Positions 16,763 through 26,811 of a DNA stretch of 64,000 nucleotides are shown in pieces. The position numbers and the translations under genes were made by a program. Each line of letters starts with the position of its first letter. The stretch's first letter is position 1. The notes under the pieces are model-generated. The model made no database searches. It saw nothing but the letters and a program-made list of their open reading frames with translations, and was not told where the DNA came from. Origin of the DNA: Jannaschia aquimarina (GTDB lineage: Bacteria > Pseudomonadota > Alphaproteobacteria > Rhodobacterales > Rhodobacteraceae); assembly GCF_000877395.1 (NCBI RefSeq), contig NZ_JYFE01000041.1, positions 62,001-126,000 of the forward strand, given 5' to 3'.

Positions 16763-19159
16763 CTAGCTGCCGCCGAGATCGATCGGACCGACGAAGGTGA
16801 AGGCCATCGGCTCCGTCCCACTTCCGCTGACATGGAGGTCCTTTTCCGCCTCGCCGAAGCTGGAGATGTCGAACCTGTAGCCGTCGACGGATATCGAGCC
16901 TGCCGCGAACTCGCCTCCGATGAGATGGTCGACGGCGTCATACGCGACAGTGATCCGCCGACCGGGACAGCTCGTTCCGTCACCGCACCACCCGTCGGTC
17001 AGCACGATCGTAGCATCTTGCGTGGTAGACGGGCCGAATACGACGTGGATCTTCGGATCTGTCCCCGAATAAGCGAAGGCGTAGGCCGTGCCGGAGAGCC
17101 CATCTAGCGGATCTCCGGCATTTGTGTCCGCCTGCGTTCCGGACAGCGCGGAGGCCGCCCCTTCGAGCACGAAGCGCCGCGTCATGCCGCCTTCGCTTAC
17201 CTCGATCGCATCGCGGATTCCGTCCGGATTGACTGTCGCGGTTCCGACGTCCCAGGAGTCGACGAATGTCTCCGTGCGTCCACTGCGCAGAGCCGCCACG
17301 ATGTCTGCAGAGATCCCTGCAATTGACCCCGCGCAGCGCGTCTCGTCCCCGCACCAGCCGGCGCCCATGACGATCCGAGCCTGCCCCGGCGCCGCACCCT
17401 CCGGGAAGTCGATGCGCACGTAATCCCTTTGGGTATCCGGATCGACGAAGCGCAGATCGGTATCGCCGCTTGGTGCAGTCGCCGATGCAGTGCTCTGTGG
17501 CTGTGCCGTTTGAGACGCGGCTATGGGGGCCAGGACCGCCTTCTTCACGAGACACCCGCCGTACTTTACAGCGGCGATTTCGATGCACCCAACGTAGTCG
17601 GGAGAAGTGAAGATGGCCTTGTCGGCTTCGCTCAAGGCTTCGCCTTCGCCAACTTCGATACGGATGTCCTGAAAATCACCTGGGATATCTACGACGAGTT
17701 CGCTTCGCCGACCGCCATATCCTTCTCCGCCGACATTCGTGATCCAGGTACCGGTCGGCAGGTAGAATGGCGTCGGGCCATCCTCCGTCGCGCCATAGCC
17801 GCCGCGCCAATAGTTCCGGCCCGATGGCACCTCCTCGTACCAATAGGTCGTCTGGCTCACGACAGGCTGGCCGTTTGCCTCTCGCGCGTCGATGAAGACC
17901 CGCGTGACGTCGAAAGAGAAATCCATCGCCGTCGGCCCGTTGACCTCGATCAATTGCTCAGCGGTCGTCGTCCGGTCGATGTTGCCGCGAACCAGGTAGG
18001 TACCCGCGGCAAGAGGGAATTGCAGATCGCTGTAGGCCTCGCTGACGATGGCCTCGTCGGAGATGGCGCCGTCAATCACTGGGTAGACGCTGAAATAGGC
18101 CCAGCCTGTTGTTTTGACCGAGCCTTTGGGCGGACTTTCAGGATCGTAGGGCAGGCCGGGATTCAGGAAGGGATTGATCTTGAGTTCGGCAGAGAGGCTG
18201 GCCTCGACGACGTGCTCACCCGCACCCTCTGGTATGTCGAACTCGTAGCGTGCCGTGTAGCCGCCAGCGGACCCGCCCTCTCGGCGCAGCGTGGCGATGT
18301 ATCTGCCGGGCTCAAGCGAGCCAGTCGCCGAATTGCCGTTCGCTTCGGGATAGGCGAATTGGAACGCATCGGGCTCAAGGGCGGTGCCATCCGCGCGTTC
18401 GACCGTGCCGCTCAACTGCCGTGTTCCGAGCTGTTCGCCACCATCGGTGTCGCGGAAGACGAAGCGGACATCGCGTGTCGTCGCGGCCTCCGGCCCGAAA
18501 TCGTCCTCGCTGGACGCGATTGCCGGGGTCGACACGGTTCGACGTAAGGCATTGCCAAGCTCGTCGCCGTTGCTGGCCGAAAGGTAGAGCCCGCCGGTAT
18601 TGTCGGCGAGGCACTGGACCTGTGTGCCATCTTCCTCCGACAGGCCGAAACCCACGACATGAGCGGTGAAATCAATGCCAGCAGCCTCGAGTTCGCGGCC
18701 GAGCGCGCATGGATCCGCATCGCAGGTCTCGATGCCATCCGTCACCAAGACGACTGTCGCGGCGTTCTCGGTATACCTCAACTCGTCCGCGGCCATGCGG
18801 ACCGCATCTGTCAGTGGCGTCTTGCCCTTGGGTTGCAGCCGGTTTGCGGCATCTACGATCCGCGGGACCGAGAGGTTTGCGGGACCGATCGGCACGACCG
18901 TTTCGATATCAGCGCAGACCCCTTTCTGCCGATGGCCATATGCGATCATGCCGATCTGCATATCGGACGAGACCTCGGAGAGGACGGATGACAACGTCTC
19001 TCGGGCGATCTCGATCTTCGTCCTGCCGTTGATCTGTCCCCACATGGACCCCGAGCCGTCGAAAACGAAGACGATGTCGGGGCTTTGTGCCAGCGCGGGT
19101 CCGCAGGGTGCCGAAAAGATGGCCGCTGCACACAATGTCGTTCTGACATGCTTCATCAC
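16763..19159 (-). CDS. Secreted vWA-domain protein with W-C-G repeats
   Basis: A 798-aa exported protein. Signal peptide 1-24 (PALAQS). A von Willebrand A domain follows (about 27-205) with a complete metal site: D-G-S-G-S near 34, a Thr in GKTPLTDAV and Asp in LVTDGIETCD. After it come an Ig-like beta module (about 230-330, R-D-V-R-F-V-F-R-D-T) and further beta domains. Two W-C-G repeats lie at the C-terminus: GAGWCGDETRCAG near 597 and TDGWCGDGTSCPG near 722. vWA domains commonly mediate metal-dependent protein binding at the cell surface or in the periplasm. It heads a likely operon of four secreted-protein genes on this strand. Confidence 0.8.
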   Translation of the reverse strand: MMKHVRTTLCAAAIFSAPCGPALAQSPDIVFVFDGSGSMWGQINGRTKIEIARETLSSVLSEVSSDMQIGMIAYGHRQKGVCADIETVVPIGPANLSVPRIVDAANRLQPKGKTPLTDAVRMAADELRYTENAATVVLVTDGIETCDADPCALGRELEAAGIDFTAHVVGFGLSEEDGTQVQCLADNTGGLYLSASNGDELGNALRRTVSTPAIASSEDDFGPEAATTRDVRFVFRDTDGGEQLGTRQLSGTVERADGTALEPDAFQFAYPEANGNSATGSLEPGRYIATLRREGGSAGGYTARYEFDIPEGAGEHVVEASLSAELKINPFLNPGLPYDPESPPKGSVKTTGWAYFSVYPVIDGAISDEAIVSEAYSDLQFPLAAGTYLVRGNIDRTTTAEQLIEVNGPTAMDFSFDVTRVFIDAREANGQPVVSQTTYWYEEVPSGRNYWRGGYGATEDGPTPFYLPTGTWITNVGGEGYGGRRSELVVDIPGDFQDIRIEVGEGEALSEADKAIFTSPDYVGCIEIAAVKYGGCLVKKAVLAPIAASQTAQPQSTASATAPSGDTDLRFVDPDTQRDYVRIDFPEGAAPGQARIVMGAGWCGDETRCAGSIAGISADIVAALRSGRTETFVDSWDVGTATVNPDGIRDAIEVSEGGMTRRFVLEGAASALSGTQADTNAGDPLDGLSGTAYAFAYSGTDPKIHVVFGPSTTQDATIVLTDGWCGDGTSCPGRRITVAYDAVDHLIGGEFAAGSISVDGYRFDISSFGEAEKDLHVSGSGTEPMAFTFVGPIDLGGS

Positions 19160-19328
19160 CGTACTCCTGTCACTGGAAAATCCGTCCGCACGCGGTGGGC
19201 CGATCGGTCGCCACGCAGGGGTTGGCCGGTCGGCAAATCGAAGTGGAGGCCGAAAGGCGGGCCAGCCTGAATAGACGCCCCCACAATCCGGGATTGCAGT
19301 GAAGCCCCGGCGATCGTCGCGTCCTGCA

Positions 19329-20414
19329 TCAGGGCCTCCAGCCGATCAGATCGGAGAGCGGCGTGTTCGTGCCGCGCAACACGGGACTGCTGTGTTTGGG
19401 ACTGCATGACACCAGCGCCACGCAAGCACCGTCATCCGCCGGCGTATATCCCGGGCGGCAGAGATACGGCTCCGCCGTCTCGGTCTCACCAAGCGCGTAG
19501 ACGCGGTGCTCTCCATCCGGATCGGGCGCGAAGCTGCCATTCATCTTGCGGGTTTTTCGGCACGATATCATCCCCTCAGCATCCTGATGGCAGGCAAAAG
19601 CGGCCCGGATGTTGGCCTCGGGGGGAGCATCGCCCTCGGCTTCCGCGATGCGCAGAACGAGCATGAAACCGTCTTCGGTGAAGATACGAGGCTGCTTGCG
19701 GCAGTTTTCGGTTCGTGCCAACTGCCGCAGCCGTTCGGGCGTGAGCTCGTCTCGCGAGTTACCCTGAAGCTGGTCGTCTGTCAGCTTCTCGATCGGGATG
19801 CTGGCCATCATCTCCGTAAAGGCTTCCATCCGCTGCGACAGGACGAAATCACCGAAGACGCCCGTAATCGGGAGCGGCGCAAGCTGTGTTGTGTCCCAGG
19901 CTCTCTCCCGCGCGGCCGCCACGTCGAAGGCGCCTTCGCCGATCTGGGCCGGAGGGGGCGGTGCGGTAAAGGCGGCGTGCGTGGCGTGGGGTACCACGGG
20001 GCTATAGTCGGATGGACAGCGCGCCAGAAGTGTCGGGTTGCCTTCGCCATCGATCTCGCCGAGGGCAATCAAGCCGTCGTCGAGGATGGTCAGCCGCTGA
20101 AATTCGGCCGCCCCCGATGTGGCCGGCACATTCAAAACTCCATCGACCACATCTGCCTTGGCACAGGTGGCAAAACGCGGACCCGGTTCGCAGACATAGC
20201 CGCCCGCCACATCCAGCGACGCTGCCCCGACCTGCAGGGAACGTAGCTGGCCGTCAGCGGACAGCACCCATTCCGAAAGCGGACATATGATCTCGGCCGG
20301 CAAGGTGTTCTCGTAATACTGCCCTGCAAGCTCCGAAAACGGTCCGCTGTCGCCAAAACCGGGGCGGGATATAAGCATGAGGCCGAGGGCCAGAATTGAG
20401 CCTGCCTTGCCCAT
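19329..20414 (-). CDS. Secreted hypothetical protein (361 aa)
   Basis: A 361-aa protein with a signal peptide (about 1-21, SRPGFGDS). I do not recognise a domain. The mature protein contains several cysteines, paired toward both ends (EIICPLSEW, GYVCEPGPRFATC; near the C-terminus YLCRPGYTPADDGAC and VSCSP), a Pro-rich linker near 165 and a helical middle. It lies 169 bp upstream of the vWA gene on the same strand and is divergent from the 1119-aa gene, with 137 bp between. Composition and export fit the neighbouring secreted set; function unknown. Confidence 0.65.
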   Translation of the reverse strand: MGKAGSILALGLMLISRPGFGDSGPFSELAGQYYENTLPAEIICPLSEWVLSADGQLRSLQVGAASLDVAGGYVCEPGPRFATCAKADVVDGVLNVPATSGAAEFQRLTILDDGLIALGEIDGEGNPTLLARCPSDYSPVVPHATHAAFTAPPPPAQIGEGAFDVAAARERAWDTTQLAPLPITGVFGDFVLSQRMEAFTEMMASIPIEKLTDDQLQGNSRDELTPERLRQLARTENCRKQPRIFTEDGFMLVLRIAEAEGDAPPEANIRAAFACHQDAEGMISCRKTRKMNGSFAPDPDGEHRVYALGETETAEPYLCRPGYTPADDGACVALVSCSPKHSSPVLRGTNTPLSDLIGWRP

Positions 20415-20551
20415 TTTGAACGTACTCCTTCACCATTCGTCGGAGCATGATGGCAGACACCGGGGGGATCCCTGTCATTCATCTGGGTGATGGGGTCGGT
20501 TCCAATCTCGCGTAGCTTCCGAACAGAAATGATCGAGATCGGGGTCCGGAC

Positions 20552-23500
20552 ATGGCGAGACGCAGCATGCTTTCCGCAACGCTTTGTCTCTGCGCATTTT
20601 CCGCGTCGGCGCAGGTTCTGCCCGAGGATCTGTCGCCAGGGGAGATGCGCACGGCTGTCGATGCCCGGATTGTCGAAATCATGCGCGACGGAGGAGTTTC
20701 GCGACCGAGCGACTGGGTCGACCAGGCGCTGAGTGTCGAAGAAGAGCCGGAGGCGCTGCTGGAGGGCCAATGCCTGTGGTACCACGACACCGGGTACGCG
20801 CGCGACTGCAAGACGTTTGCGGCGGAGAGCCAAGTCGATGACCCATTGCGCCTTGCCCGTGCGGTGCGCTTTTCGCAAGGCAGCTGGACACCGCCACCGG
20901 GGTCCGGCCCCCTTCTCGATCAGGTGCTCAGAGATAGCGAAGCGCTGAACGAGCATTTGTCCAGGCTGACGTCAGAACGGGTGACGGGGTTCGATCTGCC
21001 GGGGTCAGCCCTTGCGTACGACCCGCCGCGGATCGACCCGGCAGAGCTTTTGCCAAAAGCCGATGCGCCCCCAAGTGATCGCGACCTAATCGGCCTCGTC
21101 GGCGATCCGATGAGCTGTGACGGCCCGAGCCTGCCGCATGAGTTTCAAGGATTGGTCCTGAAGACGGTGAGCCTGCCGCGGGAACTGCATGGCGCCGAAG
21201 GCCTGCTCGCGGTTATCGAGACCGAAGCGGGCCTCGTCCTGCCGGGGCTGGTCTTCCGCGAAACGGAGACCGAGGCGGCGGTGATGCTGCCTGCGCACCC
21301 TGCGGGCCCGGCTGGGGGTGAGGCGTACCTGACGCTGATGTTCGATGACGGCCCGCTAAACATTCGCCGTCAATGCGCGCCCCGGCCGATCTCGATATCG
21401 CCGCCGCCGGTGCAGGAAGGCGCCTATCTTCGCAAGCTCGAGAACGACACGGCGCTTGCGGAAGAAACGAATGCCGTTGCCAAAGCACTCGGAGGGCCCG
21501 AACCGTTCGACGCGAGTTGGCTTGAGGCGCGGGCGCGTGAAACCGAGGAAATGCGCCGTCTCTACAATATCGCAGAGCCGCAGGAGCAGTGGGCGCTCGA
21601 CATGTCCGCCACGGTCCGGTTGACGTTTGTCGCCCAGCACGGGTTGGGCGCGGATAGACTGAGGACACGCCAGAATACCGCAGCGGAGCTTCACCCTCTC
21701 AACACCGCCTCTGATCCGCAGCAGCAACAGACCCATGTCACGCCCGGCACGATCCCGATGACGCTTGCGGCCGATCCCAATTTCCGCGGAGACGGGCTGG
21801 AACAGATAGGCTCGAAATTTTCTGAACCGTTCTTCTCGCAGGCCTTTCCGACGGATTTCGACGTCTACAAGGATGCCTGTCCGGCGACCATGGATGACCT
21901 TGAGTATTTCATGCGGATGCACGGAGCAGGATCCTTCGCGCAGACCCGCAATGCGAAACTTCTCTATACCGGTGCTTCAGTGCTTGGGGGCCTCTCTGCA
22001 CGGCTAGCGGTCATGAGCGCCGGAGGCAAAGGCGCTGCCGCCGACATCCCAGACAAGTTGGTCAATTTCGGCGCTGCGATCTACAGCATTCATCTTGGGT
22101 ATCTCGATGGAATGATGCCCTACGAACTCACCAGAATTACCGCCGAGATCGACGGAGCGATCCTTTACGAAGACCAGTCGGACGGCGAGTTGCGTGTACG
22201 TGATATGGTGCTGCACACCAAGAGCAAGGGTTGGGACGCGGCCAAGGCTGGGGTGGATCTGGCGCTCGCGGCGCAGGGGCTTCTGGGCAAATCTGCCGTG
22301 GGGGAACTTGCAGGCGGTGTCTCTGGCCGCCTGGGCGGCAAGCTGACCACTGATCTTGCGAAGAAGGCAACGCAGAGTACCGAACAAGCGCAGAAGATCG
22401 TGATAGGCCGATCGATCAATGCCATTCAGGCGGCTGTAGATGATGTGATCGGCGGGGTCGTCGGCTATCATCAGGGTGAGATGATGAGCGCGCTTTACGG
22501 CGATCTGACCAAGTCGTCGCAAAAGGCCGGCAAGGGATTGAAGCATCAGGAATGTGCGATCCCGATGGCAACCAATAGGGATGCCCAGATCACCCTCCGT
22601 GACCCCCAGCTTGTTTACGAATACCAGGAGTTCGGTCGCTACCGTCCTGTGAGGGCAGGGCAGGCGCAGCTTGAGATTCAGCCGAACACCAAGGACCGGC
22701 GTTACGGCGCCCACGTCACCTACGCCACCTTGCCGAAATTCACCAAGAACGTGCGCGTCCCGCAGATCCAGATCGCGCGTGAATACGGGGATCATGTCAT
22801 TCAGGCGGGCGATCCCGTGTCTTTCGGCGCCTCGCTTGTCAACGCGACCTCGCCTCAGACGCGACTGGAATGGGATCTGCCCCAAAGTCCATTTCTGACG
22901 CACAGTATCAGCCCGGACACATTTGGCGTCACCGCGACGACCTCGCGCAGGCTGGAGAACTATCCTGGCGTGGCGACGGCGCGGCTTACCGGAGAGTTCC
23001 TCCCGGAAAGCGATGCGGCGGATCGCTTCATCGAATTCAGCGTGCAAGCCGGTGGGCTTTGGCTTGTGCCGACGCGCAGTTGCCTGTCGCCAGGGATGGA
23101 ATCCGAGGTCATCGCCTTCGATCAGCGCACGAGAGAGCGCGTACCCGCGCGCAACCTGGTGTTTCGCACGCTCGAGCGGGGAAGCTCGGTCGATGGTCAG
23201 GGCATCGTGCGGACCGATCGGAAGATGGACGAAGTGACTGTCATCGCGCGTGGCGTCGGCGCCAACGCCTATCGCGGGCGCGTGACGTTGCGCGGTACCT
23301 GCGATTGCGGAACCGACTTCTTCGATCAGCGCCTCGTCACGGATACCGCGCAGCCTGGCTTCGCTGCGGCTTCGGGGCGGCTCACACGCGAGGGCACCGC
23401 AATTGAAACCCTGGCGGGTGCCTTGCTGCGCAATCTGCCCACCGCCGATGGATACGAGATTTTCGGTCTGAATGGCGTCTTCGAGGCGCGGGTGTCGGGT

Positions 23501-23911
23501 ACGGTGAGCGGCTCCATGCGCAAGGAGTTGCCGCTCGATGTCGTCAGCACCAGGGCAGAGGGGCCGTATGGGCCGACTTGCGAGATCCTTACCGCCGGGA
23601 TCTCGCCGCTTTACATCGGCACAGGGATGCATCTGTCCCGACCCGGGATCCTTGTCCCTGACCTATCCGAAGACTTGGCGGCAAACCGGTTCGATCTGAC
23701 CGGCATGATGTTCGATCTTCGGGAACTTGGCGGGCCGGAAGGCTACGTGATGGCCACGCCGGTCGGTGTTCCCCGGGTGAAGCTGGTGCGATTTGGCAGC
23801 GAAGAGATCGTCTTGACCATATCGGGCCTGTTCGAAGCGGAGCAGATGCGCGGATGGGGCGAGAAAGCCCGCGTCTTCGTGGACGTTTCTTTCCGGTCTT
23901 CGTTGCAGTGA
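20552..23911 (+). CDS. Large secreted protein with Gly/Ala-rich helical centre (1119 aa)
   Basis: A 1119-aa exported protein with no family I recognise. A signal peptide covers residues 1-21 (MARRSMLSATLCLCAFSASA). Residues about 25-460 are mixed alpha/beta with few cysteines (CLWYHDTGYARDC). Residues about 468-670 are rich in Gly, Ala and amphipathic helices (GVDLALAAQGLLGKSAVGEL and neighbours), reminiscent of membrane-inserting regions of toxins, although no toxin motif is present. The C-terminal third is beta-rich, includes two Ig-like stretches and a C-D-C-G segment. It is the only plus-strand gene in the 12.5-28 kb secreted island and shares a 137-bp divergent promoter region with the 361-aa gene. 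Confidence 0.65.
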   Translation: MARRSMLSATLCLCAFSASAQVLPEDLSPGEMRTAVDARIVEIMRDGGVSRPSDWVDQALSVEEEPEALLEGQCLWYHDTGYARDCKTFAAESQVDDPLRLARAVRFSQGSWTPPPGSGPLLDQVLRDSEALNEHLSRLTSERVTGFDLPGSALAYDPPRIDPAELLPKADAPPSDRDLIGLVGDPMSCDGPSLPHEFQGLVLKTVSLPRELHGAEGLLAVIETEAGLVLPGLVFRETETEAAVMLPAHPAGPAGGEAYLTLMFDDGPLNIRRQCAPRPISISPPPVQEGAYLRKLENDTALAEETNAVAKALGGPEPFDASWLEARARETEEMRRLYNIAEPQEQWALDMSATVRLTFVAQHGLGADRLRTRQNTAAELHPLNTASDPQQQQTHVTPGTIPMTLAADPNFRGDGLEQIGSKFSEPFFSQAFPTDFDVYKDACPATMDDLEYFMRMHGAGSFAQTRNAKLLYTGASVLGGLSARLAVMSAGGKGAAADIPDKLVNFGAAIYSIHLGYLDGMMPYELTRITAEIDGAILYEDQSDGELRVRDMVLHTKSKGWDAAKAGVDLALAAQGLLGKSAVGELAGGVSGRLGGKLTTDLAKKATQSTEQAQKIVIGRSINAIQAAVDDVIGGVVGYHQGEMMSALYGDLTKSSQKAGKGLKHQECAIPMATNRDAQITLRDPQLVYEYQEFGRYRPVRAGQAQLEIQPNTKDRRYGAHVTYATLPKFTKNVRVPQIQIAREYGDHVIQAGDPVSFGASLVNATSPQTRLEWDLPQSPFLTHSISPDTFGVTATTSRRLENYPGVATARLTGEFLPESDAADRFIEFSVQAGGLWLVPTRSCLSPGMESEVIAFDQRTRERVPARNLVFRTLERGSSVDGQGIVRTDRKMDEVTVIARGVGANAYRGRVTLRGTCDCGTDFFDQRLVTDTAQPGFAAASGRLTREGTAIETLAGALLRNLPTADGYEIFGLNGVFEARVSGTVSGSMRKELPLDVVSTRAEGPYGPTCEILTAGISPLYIGTGMHLSRPGILVPDLSEDLAANRFDLTGMMFDLRELGGPEGYVMATPVGVPRVKLVRFGSEEIVLTISGLFEAEQMRGWGEKARVFVDVSFRSSLQ

Positions 23912-24235
23912 TACAGTAATCCCGCAACGCCGACACGGCGGCTCTCAAGGATTCAGGTTCCGCTGGCGGCACCATAAGGATGCGAGCCCGAGAGGCGGCG
24001 CCATCTGCGCGGAAACCGGATCGGTCTTGTCGTGGGCGTGGCCCATATTCCTGGTAACCTGCAAGGCTGGATCGCGAGTTATGGAAGCAGATCGGCTGAG
24101 GGTGCCGACTTTGCCCCTCCCTTTCGCATTCGAACGATCGTGGTTTTCGAACGGTGCCGAGAAGACCAGCGACACGGCCTCACGCACGATGGCCTGATCA
24201 CCGAAGCTCCAAAGTGTCGTGAAACAGATTTTCGG
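23912..24235. other. Gene-free interval between converging secreted-protein genes
   Basis: No convincing gene is present in these 324 bp. A small hairpin, CGCCG-ACA-CGGCG, lies just after the 1119-aa stop and may help end that transcript. The stretch ending GGCGGCACCA at 23974 looks like a tRNA 3' end, but no matching 5' acceptor strand, D-arm or anticodon arm lies upstream. A short frame on the minus strand (23945-24187) has no coding character. Confidence 0.4.
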
Positions 24236-26797
24236 TTACTGGGCGGTCAGGGCACCCAAGCCAAACGTGCTCTCCATCTCGATAACGGATATGTACGCCA
24301 TCCTATCCCCGTTCTCCTGATCGGCGATACGTGCGAGATAGAGCCCGCCGCCGAGATTGAACATCCCGATTGTATTGCCGTCACTCGATGCCAGATTGAA
24401 CACCGTAAGATCGCCCGGATTGCTCTTCATCGCTTCGCAAACGGGTTGGCCGCTGGACATGCAGTTTTCAAAGCGCGGGATGCGGACAACCGGGCGGCCA
24501 TCGGAAGCCCTGGTCAGCTCAACCCGCGTATTCCGGGCGCCGATGACTTTGGAATACAGGCTTGTACCCGGGGTTGGCCAGCCAGATCCGACTGGTGGGG
24601 GAAGTGACTCGGCCCCTTCGCCATTGTCGGTCCATTGATCGAGGTTGACGAGCCCGCGATCGGCCAGCACCCGCGCGGCGCGTGCGCACTCGTCGGGATC
24701 GTCTTGAGGCAATCCGGCCCAGAATCCCGAGTTCGAAAGGGCGGTCACAGCCTCCGGATAACGTGTGGTCCTGGATATCGCGGCCATCATGTCCGCAAGT
24801 GTTTCGCAGGTCGTACCAGTAAGGGGGGATGCTGTGGAAACTGGAGGTACAACGGGCGGGCGGTCATACGTCCCGCGAGCCGTTAATTCGTCCAGGGTCA
24901 CGGTCGCGCGCTCGATCCTCTCGACCTTCAGCCAAGCGACCGCTTCGCTTCCAGGGGGCATACCGGGTGTCCGAAATCGCAGATAGTGCGCGTCCGACTC
25001 TTGATCCCCCCAATCCGGGATCGAGCTGCCTTCGAAGAAGTCTACTTCATATGGTCCGGCATCGAAGTCGATCGGCGTGGCAACACCCCGCCAACCATTA
25101 CTTGCATTGCGAGCCCGTTCATCAAGATTGAGATCAATCTCCAACGGGCCGCCTTTCTGGATCTTTTCGCAGATCCGAAGCATGGCACTCGTTGAAGGGC
25201 AGAAGCCGCTGATCTGATCGGTTTCGGCGCGAAACCAGGCGATTGCCTTGCCGCGCATGGTGCCGCCGACCTGCTCAAGCGACATCTCGAGATCAAAACC
25301 GATATCGGCAAGATCCTCTTGCGGCACCCGCCAGTTTCCGACCAATGCCGCCAATCCGACAGGCTCCCCCGAACCCAATGGACGCGCCATGGTGTCGAAT
25401 TCGATCAACTGGTAGCTCTCGGTGAAGCCGGCGTCGAACTTATCAGTCAAAGCCACTTCGAAGGCGCGTTGTGTCGGATTGACGACCAGCATGTGATACG
25501 TCCATCCGCCGTCAGGGCTGGAGACCAACCCGGAGAAGGCGTCCGTGCGCCATGAAACAGGCTCCAGCGTTCCGCTCATTTCAAAAGCCAGGCCGTCCTT
25601 CGTCGCCTTCTCGCACTGGCGGCCCCATGCGTAGTCCACCAGCGATAATGTGCGGGGACAATCACTCGCAGCACTTTCGTAGCCGTATTCGTCAACCTTC
25701 GCGTCAAGCTTGAATTTGGCTTCCCAGCGTTGTCCCCCAGAAACGGGGGAGAGGCTCACCTCAGCCACGGTGAACGCACCTAAGCGGTACCCGATCACGG
25801 CATCGGAAATATCGGCCGGCGATGGTGGCGCGGGCGCGGGTAGTGGTTGCGGCGTAATGCCATCGAGGATGACGTTTTCGGGCGCGTTCGCGGTCGTGAA
25901 CGCCGACTCCTCCAGAAGCCGCAGACCCACCCGTGCGAAGTTCTGCCTGGCCTGCGAGATCACGATCCGGAAATCGAACCCGTCTCCCGTGGTGATCACA
26001 CCGGTATGAGCTGCACCGCCGCCGAGAGGTTCAAGGATACCGGTCAGTTCCTGTAGGCCGTCTTCGTCGGCTTTTTCACACAGACGCGCCCAGCCGCTTC
26101 TATTGCCGGTCTGGCGCAAATTGGCGAGGCAGTCTCTGCCCGGCTCGTAGTTGTAGTAGAAGCTCATTGACGCCCGGCGATGGCCGTTGGCCTGCACGCT
26201 GCCAAGATCGAGACGCACCGCAAATCCGCCAGCCTGCAAAACAGCGGTCACCTCGGTTTCGTCTGCCCCCATCGTGCGGATCGCCTCGAAACGAGCTTTC
26301 GAGTCCGTGAACGCCGTAGGAGAGAAGGCCTCTCCGACCTCACTCGCCGACACAGACAGGACATCATCGTCGCTGTTGAGCATCATGGTCAGTTCGAAGG
26401 GAAAGCCGACCGCATCCGGCTCAACCGTTACGGCCTGAATGAGATCGCCCTTCTGCGGGCTGGCGACGAACGGGATCCGGAAGCGATTGCCCTCGCGCTG
26501 GTTCGCAGCGACGCAGAGATCGGCCCAGACGCCACTGTCCGGAAACACGTCCATACAGCCGGTCACGTCCGGCGCGACCAGCCTGAAGGCGCCAGGCCGC
26601 GCGCCGCCGGGGTGGGTTCTCGCAAGAACGACCGACGCCCCGGTTTGCCCTTGCACCTTGTAGCCATGCGCGACGCCCGCATCGGCATCCTGCGCCGATG
26701 CGGCGCCGGTCATCGTAAGCGCCGCACAAGCCGTAGCAGCCAAGGTCCGGCGCGTGCTTGCGCTCGCGAGTTGCGTGATGCTTCGAAGGGTAATCAT
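24236..26797 (-). CDS. Secreted protein with four C-E-K repeats (853 aa)
   Basis: An exported protein that I do not recognise. I start at the ATG at 26797, giving a long signal peptide ending TGAASAQ; an extra 57 in-frame residues upstream are Arg/Pro-rich. Four related units follow, about 140-160 residues apart, each with a Cys, a variable hydrophobic stretch and a second Cys usually in a C-E-K context: VWADLCVAAN near 92, WARLCEKADEDGL near 237, WGRQCEKATKDGL near 392 and LRICEKIQKGG near 540, the middle two followed by L-x-G-x-L-E-P. A different C-terminal domain has C-E-T-L and D-E-C-A cysteines. It lies 14 bp after the 398-aa secreted gene, so the two are surely cotranscribed. Confidence 0.65.
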   Translation of the reverse strand: MITLRSITQLASASTRRTLAATACAALTMTGAASAQDADAGVAHGYKVQGQTGASVVLARTHPGGARPGAFRLVAPDVTGCMDVFPDSGVWADLCVAANQREGNRFRIPFVASPQKGDLIQAVTVEPDAVGFPFELTMMLNSDDDVLSVSASEVGEAFSPTAFTDSKARFEAIRTMGADETEVTAVLQAGGFAVRLDLGSVQANGHRRASMSFYYNYEPGRDCLANLRQTGNRSGWARLCEKADEDGLQELTGILEPLGGGAAHTGVITTGDGFDFRIVISQARQNFARVGLRLLEESAFTTANAPENVILDGITPQPLPAPAPPSPADISDAVIGYRLGAFTVAEVSLSPVSGGQRWEAKFKLDAKVDEYGYESAASDCPRTLSLVDYAWGRQCEKATKDGLAFEMSGTLEPVSWRTDAFSGLVSSPDGGWTYHMLVVNPTQRAFEVALTDKFDAGFTESYQLIEFDTMARPLGSGEPVGLAALVGNWRVPQEDLADIGFDLEMSLEQVGGTMRGKAIAWFRAETDQISGFCPSTSAMLRICEKIQKGGPLEIDLNLDERARNASNGWRGVATPIDFDAGPYEVDFFEGSSIPDWGDQESDAHYLRFRTPGMPPGSEAVAWLKVERIERATVTLDELTARGTYDRPPVVPPVSTASPLTGTTCETLADMMAAISRTTRYPEAVTALSNSGFWAGLPQDDPDECARAARVLADRGLVNLDQWTDNGEGAESLPPPVGSGWPTPGTSLYSKVIGARNTRVELTRASDGRPVVRIPRFENCMSSGQPVCEAMKSNPGDLTVFNLASSDGNTIGMFNLGGGLYLARIADQENGDRMAYISVIEMESTFGLGALTAQ

Positions 26798-26811
26798 GGC
26801 AACTGGTTCTC

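Noticed and set aside
22004-23632. A 542-codon minus-strand frame inside the 1119-aa gene
   Set aside because: The plus-strand gene has a signal peptide, while the antisense frame has no leader or domain.
23945-23974. tRNA 3'-end-like stretch ending GGCGGCACCA
   Set aside because: The T-arm stem pairs poorly and no matching 5' acceptor strand, D-arm or anticodon arm is found upstream, so no tRNA is called; an attachment-site remnant remains possible but unsupported.
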